Source of the DNA: an uncultured Prevotella sp.
GTDB lineage: Bacteria > Bacteroidota > Bacteroidia > Bacteroidales > Bacteroidaceae
Length of the DNA: 7,544 nt
Direction: 5' to 3'
NCBI GenBank assembly: GCA_946625715.1
Contig: CAMOTK010000097.1
Span: 1-7,544, forward strand
The position numbers were made by a program, and so were the translations under genes. Under the pieces are notes generated by a model that saw only the letters and a list, made by a program, of their open reading frames with translations, was not told the origin of the DNA and made no database searches. Position 1 is the first letter of the stretch; the number at the start of each line of letters is the position of its first letter. This document shows positions 1 to 6,892 of this stretch, one piece after another.

Positions 1-599
1 CCCTGCTCGACACGGTCATCGCCATTCTGGCCGGACTCATGATTTTCCCCGCCGCTTTCTCTGTAGGCGTACAACCCGACAGCGGTCCGTCGCTCATCTT
101 CATCACCCTGCCCAACGTGTTCCAGCAGGCCTTCGCATCGGTGCCCATCGTGGGCTATGTGGTGAGCATCCTGTTCTATGCCCTGCTGGTGTTCGCCGCC
201 CTCACGTCGACCATCTCGATGCACGAGATAGGCACCGCCTTCTTCACCGAAGAGCTGCACATGGAGCGCCGATGGGTGGCATGGGTGGTCACGCTGGCCT
301 GCGCCCTGCTGGCCGTGGGCTGTTCGCTCAGCGTGGGCGCCGTCGACTCCCTTCGCATCATGGGCCGCTCGCTCATGGACTTCTGCGACATGCTCACCGC
401 CCAGTATCTCTTGCCCATGGGCGCCTTCCTGACGAGCATCCTTATAGGTTGGTTTGCTTCGCAGGAAAAGGTGTGCAACGAGTTTGCCAACAACAACCCG
501 ACGCTGCGCCGTCTGTTTCCCTTCTACCAGTTCTCCGTGCGCTTCATAGTACCCATAGGCATCCTGCTCATCTTTCTCCACCAATTAGGTATCGTCTGA
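1..599 (+). CDS. Sodium-dependent transporter, NSS/SNF family (3' part only)
   Basis: Inner-membrane symporter of the neurotransmitter:sodium symporter family, which imports amino acids or related solutes with sodium. Only the last 198 codons are present. The frame is open from base 3 to the TGA at 597-599, and the gene begins before the window. The visible part starts in a helix (LDTVIAILAGLMIFPAAF), followed by the family-typical stretch around SGPSLIFITLPNVFQQ. It then has about five more hydrophobic segments. The segment at 201-218 reads LTSTIS and lines up with the LeuT TM8 region (LTSSIA) that supplies sodium-2 ligands, which supports sodium coupling. The protein ends in a last hydrophobic helix, FIVPIGILLIFLHQLGIV. 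Substrate cannot be read from this half. The next gene starts one base after the stop, so the two are probably co-transcribed and translationally coupled. Family assignment is firm. A Met at base 39 is internal, not the start. Confidence 0.92.
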   Translation, partial: LLDTVIAILAGLMIFPAAFSVGVQPDSGPSLIFITLPNVFQQAFASVPIVGYVVSILFYALLVFAALTSTISMHEIGTAFFTEELHMERRWVAWVVTLACALLAVGCSLSVGAVDSLRIMGRSLMDFCDMLTAQYLLPMGAFLTSILIGWFASQEKVCNEFANNNPTLRRLFPFYQFSVRFIVPIGILLIFLHQLGIV

Positions 600-600
600 C

Positions 601-1482
601 ATGAAGCGCATCCGCCTGCTCAACAAATCCGACCGCAAGGTGCTCGCCGCGCTGGCCATCATGGCCGTCGCAGCCATCGGCATCCTGACTATGACCGGAC
701 GGCAACAGGCCAACAACAGGCGCCTCGAACAAGTCTACGAGCAACCGACCAACCATCGGTCCAGTGGTCATGCCAGCCAACAGCCCATTTATGCGCAGAA
801 AGCGCAGCAGGCTGAGCGCTTCGCCTTCGACCCAAACACGGCCGACAGTACCCAGTTGCTACGTTTAGGCTTGCAGCCCTGGCAGGTGGTCAACATTTAC
901 AAATACCGGAGCAAGGGCGGCATCTTCCGCAAGAAGGAAGACTTTGCGCGAATCTATGGGCTCACCGCAAAGCAATACCGCGAACTGGAGCCTTACATCC
1001 GCATCTCGACCGACTATCTGCCCGCCTCGACACTGGTGGAGAACCAGCCCGCGGCTCGCGACACCACCCGCCGCTATCCCGAGAAACTTGAGGCGGGCCA
1101 GCAGATAGACCTGGCGACAGCCGACACCACGGCGCTGCAACGTGTGCCAGGCATCGGCCGCTACTTTGCAGCGCGCATCGTTCGTCTGCGCCAACAGTTA
1201 GGCGGTTTCGCCAGCATCGACCAACTCGACGACATCAGCAACTTCCCTCAGAACGCCAAGCCCTATTTCAGTCTGAACCGCCCCAAGCTGCAAAAACTGA
1301 ACATCAACAGCCTCAGCCAGAACGAGCTGCAACGCCATCCCTACATCACCTACACCATGGCCAAGGCCATTGCCGACTACCGCCGAACGCACGGCACCAT
1401 CAGCTCGCTGCAACAACTGGCCCTGCTCCCCGGTTTCACGCCCGAGGCCATCAAGCGCCTGGAGCCCTACGTGGCGTTCTAA
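601..1482 (+). CDS. Membrane-anchored triple helix-hairpin-helix protein (ComEA-like modules)
   Basis: A 293-residue protein with an uncleaved-looking N-terminal anchor: basic residues 2-12 (KRIRLLNKSDRK), then a hydrophobic helix at about 13-31. A polar, Gln-rich linker (33-72) follows, so the bulk is probably periplasmic. Three modules resembling ComEA-type helix-hairpin-helix DNA-binding units come next. Module 1 is at about 75-135 (FDPNTADSTQLLRLGL ... GGIFRKKEDF). Module 2 is at about 169-215 (IDLATADTTALQRVPGIG ... GGFASIDQL), with the classic hairpin VPGIG at 182-186. Module 3 is at about 232-293 (LNINSLSQNELQRHPYI ... LPGFTPEAI). Known relatives bind double-stranded DNA without sequence preference, and ComEA does so during DNA uptake. 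Such a role here is inference. Modules 1 and 3 have weaker hairpins (LGLQP, HPYIT), so they may be structural only. The start at 601 is one base after the transporter stop. No competence gene is visible nearby. Confidence 0.85.
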   Translation: MKRIRLLNKSDRKVLAALAIMAVAAIGILTMTGRQQANNRRLEQVYEQPTNHRSSGHASQQPIYAQKAQQAERFAFDPNTADSTQLLRLGLQPWQVVNIYKYRSKGGIFRKKEDFARIYGLTAKQYRELEPYIRISTDYLPASTLVENQPAARDTTRRYPEKLEAGQQIDLATADTTALQRVPGIGRYFAARIVRLRQQLGGFASIDQLDDISNFPQNAKPYFSLNRPKLQKLNINSLSQNELQRHPYITYTMAKAIADYRRTHGTISSLQQLALLPGFTPEAIKRLEPYVAF

Positions 1483-1523
1483 GAGTTTTTTTTAATAAGC
1501 AGATGGAAAAAATAGACGCTTGG

Positions 1524-1555
1524 CTTGGTTTTTATCGTTTTTATGTGTACTTTTG
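1524..1555 (+). promoter_or_regulatory. Bacteroidetes-type sigma-ABfr promoter for the M20 hydrolase gene
   Basis: TACTTTTG at 1548-1555 matches the Bacteroidetes -7 element TAnnTTTG exactly. About 20 bases upstream, CTTG at 1524-1527 (or TTGG at 1525-1528, spacing 19) fits the -33 TTTG element loosely. Transcription would begin roughly at 1559-1563, leaving a leader of only 10-14 bases before the ATG at 1573. The promoter also decides the start of the gene. An in-frame TTG at 1525 would extend the protein by 16 residues, but it lies inside the -33 element and would not be transcribed. Confidence 0.75.
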
Positions 1556-1562
1556 TCGCAAA

Positions 1563-1585
1563 GTTTATTCATATGATGAACAAAC
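1563..1585. promoter_or_regulatory. 23-base dyad symmetry covering the M20 gene start codon (possible operator or leader hairpin)
   Basis: The left arm GTTTATTCAT (1563-1572) and right arm ATGAACAAAC (1576-1585) are inverted copies matching at 9 of 10 positions. The only mismatch is A1567/C1581. The three central bases are the ATG at 1573-1575. The dyad sits at about +1 to +25 of the predicted transcript. It could therefore bind a dimeric repressor, or fold in RNA and bury both tandem start codons. An arginine-repressor site would fit the gene's proposed role, but the half-sites do not match the E. coli ARG box orientation, so the regulator is unknown. Confidence 0.45.
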
Positions 1586-2712
1586 GACCATACTTGAACG
1601 ACGCCGTGACACTGCTGAGCGAGCTCATTGCCACGCCAAGCATCAGCAGGGAAGAGACGAAGGCGGCCGACGTCATGGTGAGATACATGACGGCTTGGGG
1701 ACTGAACCCTAAGCGCGACGGCAACAACGTGTGGGCCATTGCTCCACACTTCGACGACAGGAAACCAACCATTTTGCTCAATGCCCACATCGACACGGTG
1801 AAACCCGTGGCCTCTTGGACGCGCGACCCGTTCAAACCACAGATAGAGAACGGCAACCTCTACGGACTGGGCAGCAACGACTGCGGCGGCGGACTGGTGT
1901 CGCTGTTGCAGGCGTTCAGAATGCTCTCGGCGCAGAAAGCCGAGGAGCCGCAGGGCGCCCAGCAGCTCGACCTCTTCTCCCAGATGCCTGTGGCGACTAA
2001 GAGCGAGCAGATGGCGTTCAACCTGATATACTTGGCGTCGGCCGAAGAGGAAGTGTCGGGCAAGGAAGGCATCGCCCGCGTGCTGCCAAAGTTGCCGAAG
2101 ATAGACGTGGCCATCGTGGGCGAGCCTACGGGCATGCTGCCTGCCATTGCCGAGAGAGGACTGATGGTCATCGACGGCTATGCCTACGGCAAAAGCGGCC
2201 ATGCGGCACGCAACGAGGGCATCAACGCCATCTACGAAGCACTCGACGACCTGGTGTGGCTGCGCGACCACCACTTTAAGAAAGAAAGCCCGCTGCTGGG
2301 CCCCACGAAGATGTCGGTGACGGTGGTCGAGAGCGGCACACAGCACAACGTGGTGCCCGACAAGCTGCACTTCGTGGTCGACGTGCGCACCAACGAATAC
2401 TATCAGAACGAGTATGTCTTTGAGTACTTGAAACGCCACATGAAGAAGTGCGAGCTCAAAGCGCGGTCGTTCCGCCTGCACTCGTCGCACATTGACCCCG
2501 AGCACCCGTTAGTGAGGCGCTGCAAGGAGATGGGACTGAAACCCTTCGGCTCGCCCACGTTGAGCGACCAGGCGCTCATGTCGTTCCCATCGTTCAAGAT
2601 GGGGCCCGGCGAGAGCAGTCGCAGCCATTCGGCCGATGAGTTCATCGGCTTGGCTGAGATAGAAAATGCGATTGAAACTTATATGGAACTGCTCAGCGAC
2701 CTGACGCTGTAG
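1573..2712 (+). CDS. argE: M20 family metallohydrolase, ArgE-type N-acyl-ornithine/citrulline deacylase
   Basis: Cytoplasmic two-zinc hydrolase of 379 residues that most resembles the Bacteroidales ArgE-like enzymes. These are thought to remove the N-acetyl or N-succinyl group in arginine synthesis; in Bacteroides fragilis the pathway uses succinylated intermediates. Metal and catalytic residues are in place: H72 and D74 in AHIDTV, bridging D103 in GSNDCGGG, base E159 and metal ligand E160 in SAEEEVSG, E184 in VGEPTG, and the C-terminal ligand H352 in SRSHSADE. The lid domain carries H210 (KSGHAARNEG), the usual dimer-interface histidine. There is no signal peptide. Tandem ATGs lie at 1573 and 1576, and the first is used here. 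Residues about 119-147 form a Gln/Glu-rich insertion that I do not expect in compact homologs; it contains QLDLF (131-135). The gene has its own promoter and appears monocistronic. DapE or a general M20 peptidase remain possible, since no arg gene is adjacent. Confidence 0.85.
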   Translation: MMNKRPYLNDAVTLLSELIATPSISREETKAADVMVRYMTAWGLNPKRDGNNVWAIAPHFDDRKPTILLNAHIDTVKPVASWTRDPFKPQIENGNLYGLGSNDCGGGLVSLLQAFRMLSAQKAEEPQGAQQLDLFSQMPVATKSEQMAFNLIYLASAEEEVSGKEGIARVLPKLPKIDVAIVGEPTGMLPAIAERGLMVIDGYAYGKSGHAARNEGINAIYEALDDLVWLRDHHFKKESPLLGPTKMSVTVVESGTQHNVVPDKLHFVVDVRTNEYYQNEYVFEYLKRHMKKCELKARSFRLHSSHIDPEHPLVRRCKEMGLKPFGSPTLSDQALMSFPSFKMGPGESSRSHSADEFIGLAEIENAIETYMELLSDLTL

Positions 2713-2727
2713 CCCCCACCCCACCGT

Positions 2728-4182
2728 TTACCGGCCCAGCCAGCGCAGGGGGTTGAGCGTCTCTGTCCACTTGCGCAGCTGGAACTGCAGGATGTTTTCG
2801 CCGCCGATGGTGCCCAGCACCTGACGGGCGGAAACCTTCTGCCCGCGGCTCACGTTGACCGTGGCCAGATTGCAATAGACGGAGATGTAGCTGCCGTGGC
2901 GCACCATCACCACCTTGGTGCCGCCAAACTGATAGACGCCGCTCACCTCGCCATCGAACACACTGCGTGCCTGCGCACCAGGCTGACCCTTGATGTGCAC
3001 GCCCTTGCTGTTGAGCCGCACACCCTTCAACCCCTCTACATCGTACTGGCCGTAGCCGTTGACAATGCGGTAGGCACCCGTGATGGGCATCGGCAGACGG
3101 CCGCGGTTGCTCTCGAAGCTGCCGCTGATGCGCTGGTCTTCCGATGTGACGAACGTCTCTACGGGCTTTGTCTCCCGCTTCTCCACATCGGCCTCGGCCA
3201 CTTCCGTTCTGCGCGACTTCCTTGAGCGCTTCGACTTAGTCGTCGCGCCTTGCTGCTTGTCGGCAGCGGCTTCGCGCTCAGCCTTCCGCTTGGCTGCCAG
3301 TTCGGCCTCGCGCTGTCGGCGTGCCGCCTCTTCGGCCTTCCTTCTGGCTTCAGCCTCGGCACGTGCTTTGGCGCGCGCCACTTCCTGGGCAATGAGCTGG
3401 TCGATGCGCACGTTGAGTGCCGCATCTTCCTGGCGCTGCTTCTCCATGAGCGCCTGAATGGTCTTCTGCTGTCGCTGCAGCGTCTTCACCACCTGCTGAT
3501 GCTCCACCTGCTTGCCTTCCAGCTGCTTGCGCTCCTGCTCGTCTTTCCAGAGCAGGTTGCGCTTCTGCGTCTTGGCGTTGTTCAGGTCGGCCAGCTTCTG
3601 TTCCACCTGCTCCTGCTTCGACTTCACGGCCTCGCCTTGGGCCTTCTGGAAGGTGGCATACTCACGCATGAAGCGCATGCGGCGATACATCTGGTTGAGG
3701 TTGTCGGCACTGAAGATGAACATCATGCGGCTCTGTATGGTGCGGTTGCGACGCATGTAGCGCATCGACTTCATGTAGCGCTGCTTGCGGTCTTCGAGCT
3801 CCTGTCTGAGCACGGTGAGCTGCTTGTCGTACGACACGATGGTGGTGTCGAGCACGGAGAGGTCGCGGCGAATGGTGTCGATGGTCTTGCGCTTTTGGTC
3901 AATCTCGCTATTGAGCATCATGAGGTTTTGCAGACGCTCCTTCACCACCCGCTCGTTCTGGGCATACCTGCGTTGCTGTTCCTTCATCTGCCGTTGCAGC
4001 TGTTGCCGGCGGTTCTGCAGGCTCTTCACGGTCTCCCTGCCGGCCGACTGCTTAGTGGCAGTGTGCTTTCTGGCCGTGGTCTTGGCTGTGGTCTGCTTGC
4101 GCTGTTGGCTACGCCGCTGCTGGGCCGGCACGGCGAGTGCGACCAGTAGCAAGAGGGAAAGGAGAATGGCAACTCTCTTCAT
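2728..4182 (-). CDS. EnvC-like murein hydrolase activator: coiled coil plus degenerate LytM (M23) domain
   Basis: Exported protein of 484 residues. A signal peptide (MKRVAILLSLLLLVALAVPA, residues 1-20) leads into a Gln/Lys/Thr-rich stretch. Long coiled coil follows at about 52-140 and 170-265. Residues 265-310 form an Ala/Glu/Arg/Lys-rich helix reminiscent of TolA, then a basic linker with KSKRSRKSRR. A LytM/M23 fold occupies about 362-484 and ends NPLRWLGR, the usual end of EnvC-type proteins. Active M23 enzymes bind zinc through HxxxD and HxH. Here the first slot reads SKGVH (S392, H396), the conserved HL turn is YCNL (N438), and HLHFE reads ILQFQ (464-468). All ligands are changed, so it is very unlikely to be a peptidase. 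The family precedent is E. coli EnvC, which activates AmiA/AmiB amidases at the septum under FtsEX control. Amidase activation here is inference. It is the last gene of the minus-strand operon, 10 bases after the DUF4292 gene. Confidence 0.88.
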   Translation of the reverse strand: MKRVAILLSLLLLVALAVPAQQRRSQQRKQTTAKTTARKHTATKQSAGRETVKSLQNRRQQLQRQMKEQQRRYAQNERVVKERLQNLMMLNSEIDQKRKTIDTIRRDLSVLDTTIVSYDKQLTVLRQELEDRKQRYMKSMRYMRRNRTIQSRMMFIFSADNLNQMYRRMRFMREYATFQKAQGEAVKSKQEQVEQKLADLNNAKTQKRNLLWKDEQERKQLEGKQVEHQQVVKTLQRQQKTIQALMEKQRQEDAALNVRIDQLIAQEVARAKARAEAEARRKAEEAARRQREAELAAKRKAEREAAADKQQGATTKSKRSRKSRRTEVAEADVEKRETKPVETFVTSEDQRISGSFESNRGRLPMPITGAYRIVNGYGQYDVEGLKGVRLNSKGVHIKGQPGAQARSVFDGEVSGVYQFGGTKVVMVRHGSYISVYCNLATVNVSRGQKVSARQVLGTIGGENILQFQLRKWTETLNPLRWLGR

Positions 4183-4192
4183 GCGTCAGCGA

Positions 4193-5161
4193 TTATAAAG
4201 CCATGAAGCGACGAAGAATCTCGTCGACCGACACTTCGCGATACTTGTCAGACACTTCTGTGCGCAGCTCCCACTCTTCGGCATGCTCCACGTAGTTGAA
4301 GTTCATGCCCACCTTCACTTGCTGCTTAGGCGTGGTGAGGGTGACGGTCTGCGTGTGTGGGAAAGGCTTCTGTGCCAGCGTCTTGAAGTTGGTGTAGTCC
4401 CAGTTCAGCTGCGTGTTGCCGTGCAGTTGGTCGCGATAGAGAATGTTGACCATCTTGAGCGTGGCATCGGTGTTGCTGGCCAGCCAGCTGTAGTTCATCT
4501 TTTCCTTCGACATGCTGATAATCACGTCGTCGCCGCCGAGGTCTACGTCATACTGCTTCAGACCTTCGTTCGTGACTTTCACCTTGCCGGGAATGAACAG
4601 TTCGTTCCAGAACAGGGCCTGCAGCGAATAGAAGTTCAGACCGCTGTTGCGCAGGAAGTCTATCTGGCGGTAGGTGGCTTTCAGGTAGAGCTTGTTGATG
4701 CGGTCCATCACAAGCACATAGTCGGGCGTGAACTCCAGTCGGCCGGCCTCAACGAAGCCGAAGGCCATGAGCTGTATGCGGATGACGTCGTCGCGCTTCA
4801 TCCGCAGGTTGCCCGTGAGCGAGAGCTTCTGGGGGCCCACTTCCACGCTGAAGCGCAGCTTCGAGGTGATGAAGCGCTTGTGCTGTGCGTTGTCGGCCAC
4901 TTTATACATGAAAGAGTTCTGGTCGGCCTTGGTATAGGTCTTCACGGCCACGTCTGCAGCAGCACCCTGCTGGGCACCGGCAGCAGCACCACCACCGGCA
5001 GCGCCTTGCTTCTGTCCGGCCGGAGCCGACGAGTCTGCCGCAGCCACATTCTTTTCAGCCTTAGGGGCTTTGGTCTCGGCCGTGTATTGACCTACGTGGC
5101 AGGCCGACAACAGTAAGGGGAGTGCCATTAAGGCAACTTTGAAAAGATTGGTTCGTTTCAT
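4193..5161 (-). CDS. DUF4292-family lipoprotein
   Basis: Lipoprotein of 322 residues. The signal peptide ends in the lipobox LLSAC, so the lipidated residue would be Cys21. The following residues (CHVGQYT) have no acidic cluster like the Bacteroidetes surface-export signals, so I infer it faces the periplasm, probably from the outer membrane. Residues about 37-72 are an Ala/Gly/Gln low-complexity tether. The rest (about 83-320) is rich in alternating hydrophobic residues typical of beta strands (KLRFSVEVGPQKLSLTGNLRM, YDVDLGGDDVIISMS). I recognise it as DUF4292, widespread in Bacteroidetes. I recall this family being placed near LolA/LolB-type lipid or lipoprotein carriers, but the function is not established. 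The ATG overlaps the stop of the TPR gene by four bases (ATGA), indicating translational coupling. The EnvC-like gene follows after 10 bases, which points to a shared envelope role. Confidence 0.85.
   Translation of the reverse strand: MKRTNLFKVALMALPLLLSACHVGQYTAETKAPKAEKNVAAADSSAPAGQKQGAAGGGAAAGAQQGAAADVAVKTYTKADQNSFMYKVADNAQHKRFITSKLRFSVEVGPQKLSLTGNLRMKRDDVIRIQLMAFGFVEAGRLEFTPDYVLVMDRINKLYLKATYRQIDFLRNSGLNFYSLQALFWNELFIPGKVKVTNEGLKQYDVDLGGDDVIISMSKEKMNYSWLASNTDATLKMVNILYRDQLHGNTQLNWDYTNFKTLAQKPFPHTQTVTLTTPKQQVKVGMNFNYVEHAEEWELRTEVSDKYREVSVDEILRRFMAL
4956..5005. repeat. Short imperfect direct repeats encoding the Ala/Gly tether
   Basis: CACCGGCAGC occurs at 4975-4984 and again at 4993-5002. 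GCAGCAGCACC occurs at 4956-4966 and 4980-4990. These lie in the part of the DUF4292 lipoprotein gene that codes for the low-complexity linker after the lipidated cysteine. All units keep the reading frame (18- and 24-base spacing), so slippage would only alter linker length. Probably a tether under weak constraint rather than a regulatory repeat. Confidence 0.5.
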
Positions 5162-6864
5162 TTCTTCAAGTATTTTTTACGTTTTATTTTTCTTTGCAAG
5201 AGTTTGTTATCCGGGTCGTCGAGCAGGGCTTTCTCCCATTGCCGCAAGGCGCCTTCCAGGTCGCCGCAGAAGAAGTAGATGTCGCCCCCATGCTCGAGCA
5301 GAGTGCCGTTTTGTAGCGAGTCGTTCTGTATGGCCTGGTCGATATAGACGCGGGCTTCGGCATAGCGCTGCTGCTTGAAGAGCACCCAGGCATAGGTGTC
5401 GAGATAGGTGGGGTTCTTCGGCTCTTTCTGTATGGTGAGCAGGCTCATCTTCTCGGCTCGGTCCAGTTCCTGGTCGAGCTCGCTGAGGAAATAGGCATAG
5501 TTGTTCAGACACCCGATGTTGTCGGGCTTCCACTGCAGGCAGGAGTCGTAGGCCTCGAAAGCGGCCTTGTGGTCGCCTTCCTGGTGGAGCAGGTCGCCAT
5601 AGAGGGCGTAGAAGTCCGACGCAATGTCGGGCGAACTGTTCTCGTTGATGACGCTGATGCCGTTGCGGAAGGTTTCGAGGGCGTCGGCGTAGCGTTCTTT
5701 CCTATAATAGGTGGTGCCCAGGAAATAGTAGAACGCCATGACGTCGGGGTTGTACTGGCGACCAGCCTGACAGAGCTCGATGATGCGGTCGTCGTCGCCG
5801 CTTTCCCACGCAAACTGCAGCAGCTGCAGGCGGGCCTGCTCGTTGTCGGGAGCAATGGCGAGAGCCTGTTCCAAGGGCTTGACGATGCTGTCGCGTGGCA
5901 TCTGCTTGTAGGTCATGTAGGCCGCACAGAGCATGGCCACCTCGGTCTCGACCTTCGGCTGGGCCAGCAGTTCGCTGAACAGCTGCAAGATGCGGGTGCT
6001 GTCGCGCTGGGCCTTTTCGTTTTCGGTGATTTCGTTGCCTAACAGCTTGATGCGGTCGGCAGAGTTGACCGAGGGACTGAACAGCAGCACGCGGGTGATG
6101 GAGTCGGCCCTGACGCTGTCGTGCTGCTCGCTATAATAGGCTCTGAGCGACACCAGCGCATGGATGTTTTGCGGCTCTTCGCGCAGGATGTCTCGATAGA
6201 TGGCCAAGGCCTCGGCCTCGCGGTCGTTGGTCACGAGCATATCGGCATAGCCGGCCTTGTAGTTCAGGTCGTTGGGATACTGGTCGGAGAGGGCTTTCAT
6301 CTCGCCGATGGCTTCTTCGGGGCGTCCCAGCTCGTTGTAGAGGTTGCTTTTCGTGTACGACAGCTGCTCGCTCTTGCCGTCAATCTGCTCCATAAGCGTC
6401 AGTTTCTCAATGGCCTTCTCATAGTTCTTTTCGCGCACATAGAGCCGATAGAGCACCTCGAGCAGGTCTTCGCGCTCCTTGTTGGCGGCATAGAGCCGCT
6501 CATAGACGTCGATGGCGGGCGCATACTCGCCCATCTCTATGTACGCCTGAGCCAGAATCTCCTGGTAGTGGGCATTGTCGGGCTGCAGCTCGGCCGCTTT
6601 CTGGAAATAGCGCTTGGCCACGTCTTTCTGCTTTATCTGCTCGTAGTAGTGGGCCAGGAAGTAGTAGGCCTCGGATGCTTCGGGATTGAGCTCTATGCAG
6701 CGGCGCAAGAGGTCGAACGAGGCGTCGGCATTGTTCTTATAGCGCTGCGTAAGTGCTTCGTGGAAGAACATGTCGTAGCGGCGCATGCGCTCATAGTCGT
6801 CGGCGTGGCACAACGTGCCCGTCAGCAACCACATCGTCAGCACTAAAAGAATGGTTCTCCTCAT
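5158..6864 (-). CDS. Secreted tetratricopeptide-repeat (TPR) protein
   Basis: A 568-residue protein with a signal peptide (MRRTILLVLTMWLLTGTLCHA, probable cleavage before DD at 22). Cys19 is not in a proper lipobox (TLC rather than an A/G-C context), so a soluble periplasmic protein is likelier than a lipoprotein. The mature part is nearly all helical TPR units, about a dozen. Clear ones include YYFLAHYYEQIKQ (67-79), the unit around FYYFLGTTYYRKERYADALETF (378-399) and NYAYFLSELDQELDRAEK (455-472). The last unit is at about 522-555, ending in a basic tail KRKKYLKK. A less regular stretch at about 265-335 may separate two arrays. TPR arrays are protein-binding scaffolds, and the partner is unknown. 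I chose the ATG at 6864; an in-frame TTG at 6882 adds six residues ahead of the basic signal start and is less likely. It follows dut by 21 bases and overlaps the DUF4292 start by four, so it is probably co-expressed with both envelope proteins. Confidence 0.88.
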   Translation of the reverse strand: MRRTILLVLTMWLLTGTLCHADDYERMRRYDMFFHEALTQRYKNNADASFDLLRRCIELNPEASEAYYFLAHYYEQIKQKDVAKRYFQKAAELQPDNAHYQEILAQAYIEMGEYAPAIDVYERLYAANKEREDLLEVLYRLYVREKNYEKAIEKLTLMEQIDGKSEQLSYTKSNLYNELGRPEEAIGEMKALSDQYPNDLNYKAGYADMLVTNDREAEALAIYRDILREEPQNIHALVSLRAYYSEQHDSVRADSITRVLLFSPSVNSADRIKLLGNEITENEKAQRDSTRILQLFSELLAQPKVETEVAMLCAAYMTYKQMPRDSIVKPLEQALAIAPDNEQARLQLLQFAWESGDDDRIIELCQAGRQYNPDVMAFYYFLGTTYYRKERYADALETFRNGISVINENSSPDIASDFYALYGDLLHQEGDHKAAFEAYDSCLQWKPDNIGCLNNYAYFLSELDQELDRAEKMSLLTIQKEPKNPTYLDTYAWVLFKQQRYAEARVYIDQAIQNDSLQNGTLLEHGGDIYFFCGDLEGALRQWEKALLDDPDNKLLQRKIKRKKYLKK

Positions 6865-6869
6865 AAAAA

Positions 6870-6892
6870 TCTCACTTCTCAATTCTCACTTC
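6870..6892. repeat. Two direct copies of GAAGTGAGA spanning the dut stop codon
   Basis: Read on the minus strand, GAAGTGAGA occurs at 6892-6884 and 6878-6870, separated by ATTGA, giving a 14-base period. The first copy contains the last codons and TGA of dut. The second lies just ahead of the TPR start at 6864 and supplies its only purine-rich stretch, so it could serve as a weak ribosome-binding region. Confidence 0.5.

Noticed and set aside
1454..1493. Possible intrinsic terminator after the HhH gene
   Set aside because: Only a six-pair stem including one G-U (1454-1459 with 1473-1478), a 13-base loop, and seven bases between stem and the T8 tract at 1486-1493. Too weak to call.
1525..1572. 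TTG start at 1525 extending the M20 protein by 16 residues
   Set aside because: It lies inside the promoter's -33 element, and the added residues are not part of the M20 fold.
1492..2505. Long minus-strand frame (337 codons) opposite the M20 gene
   Set aside because: It is an antisense shadow of a gene with intact catalytic motifs. Its product is His/Val/Leu-rich without domain features, and it would run through the M20 promoter.
3250..4149. Plus-strand frame (299 codons) opposite the EnvC-like gene
   Set aside because: Leu/His-rich mirror of Glu/Gln/Lys-rich coiled-coil codons; no promoter and no recognisable domain.
4283..5116. Plus-strand frame (277 codons) opposite the DUF4292 gene
   Set aside because: Antisense shadow; composition follows from the GC-rich codons of the real gene, which has a signal peptide and lipobox.
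6121..6846. Plus-strand frame (241 codons) opposite the TPR gene
   Set aside because: Val/Leu-rich antisense shadow with no membrane-protein pattern or start signals.
6865..6882. TTG start at 6882 for the TPR protein
   Set aside because: The ATG at 6864 gives a standard signal peptide (MRRTILL...); the extra residues would put acidic and polar residues before it.
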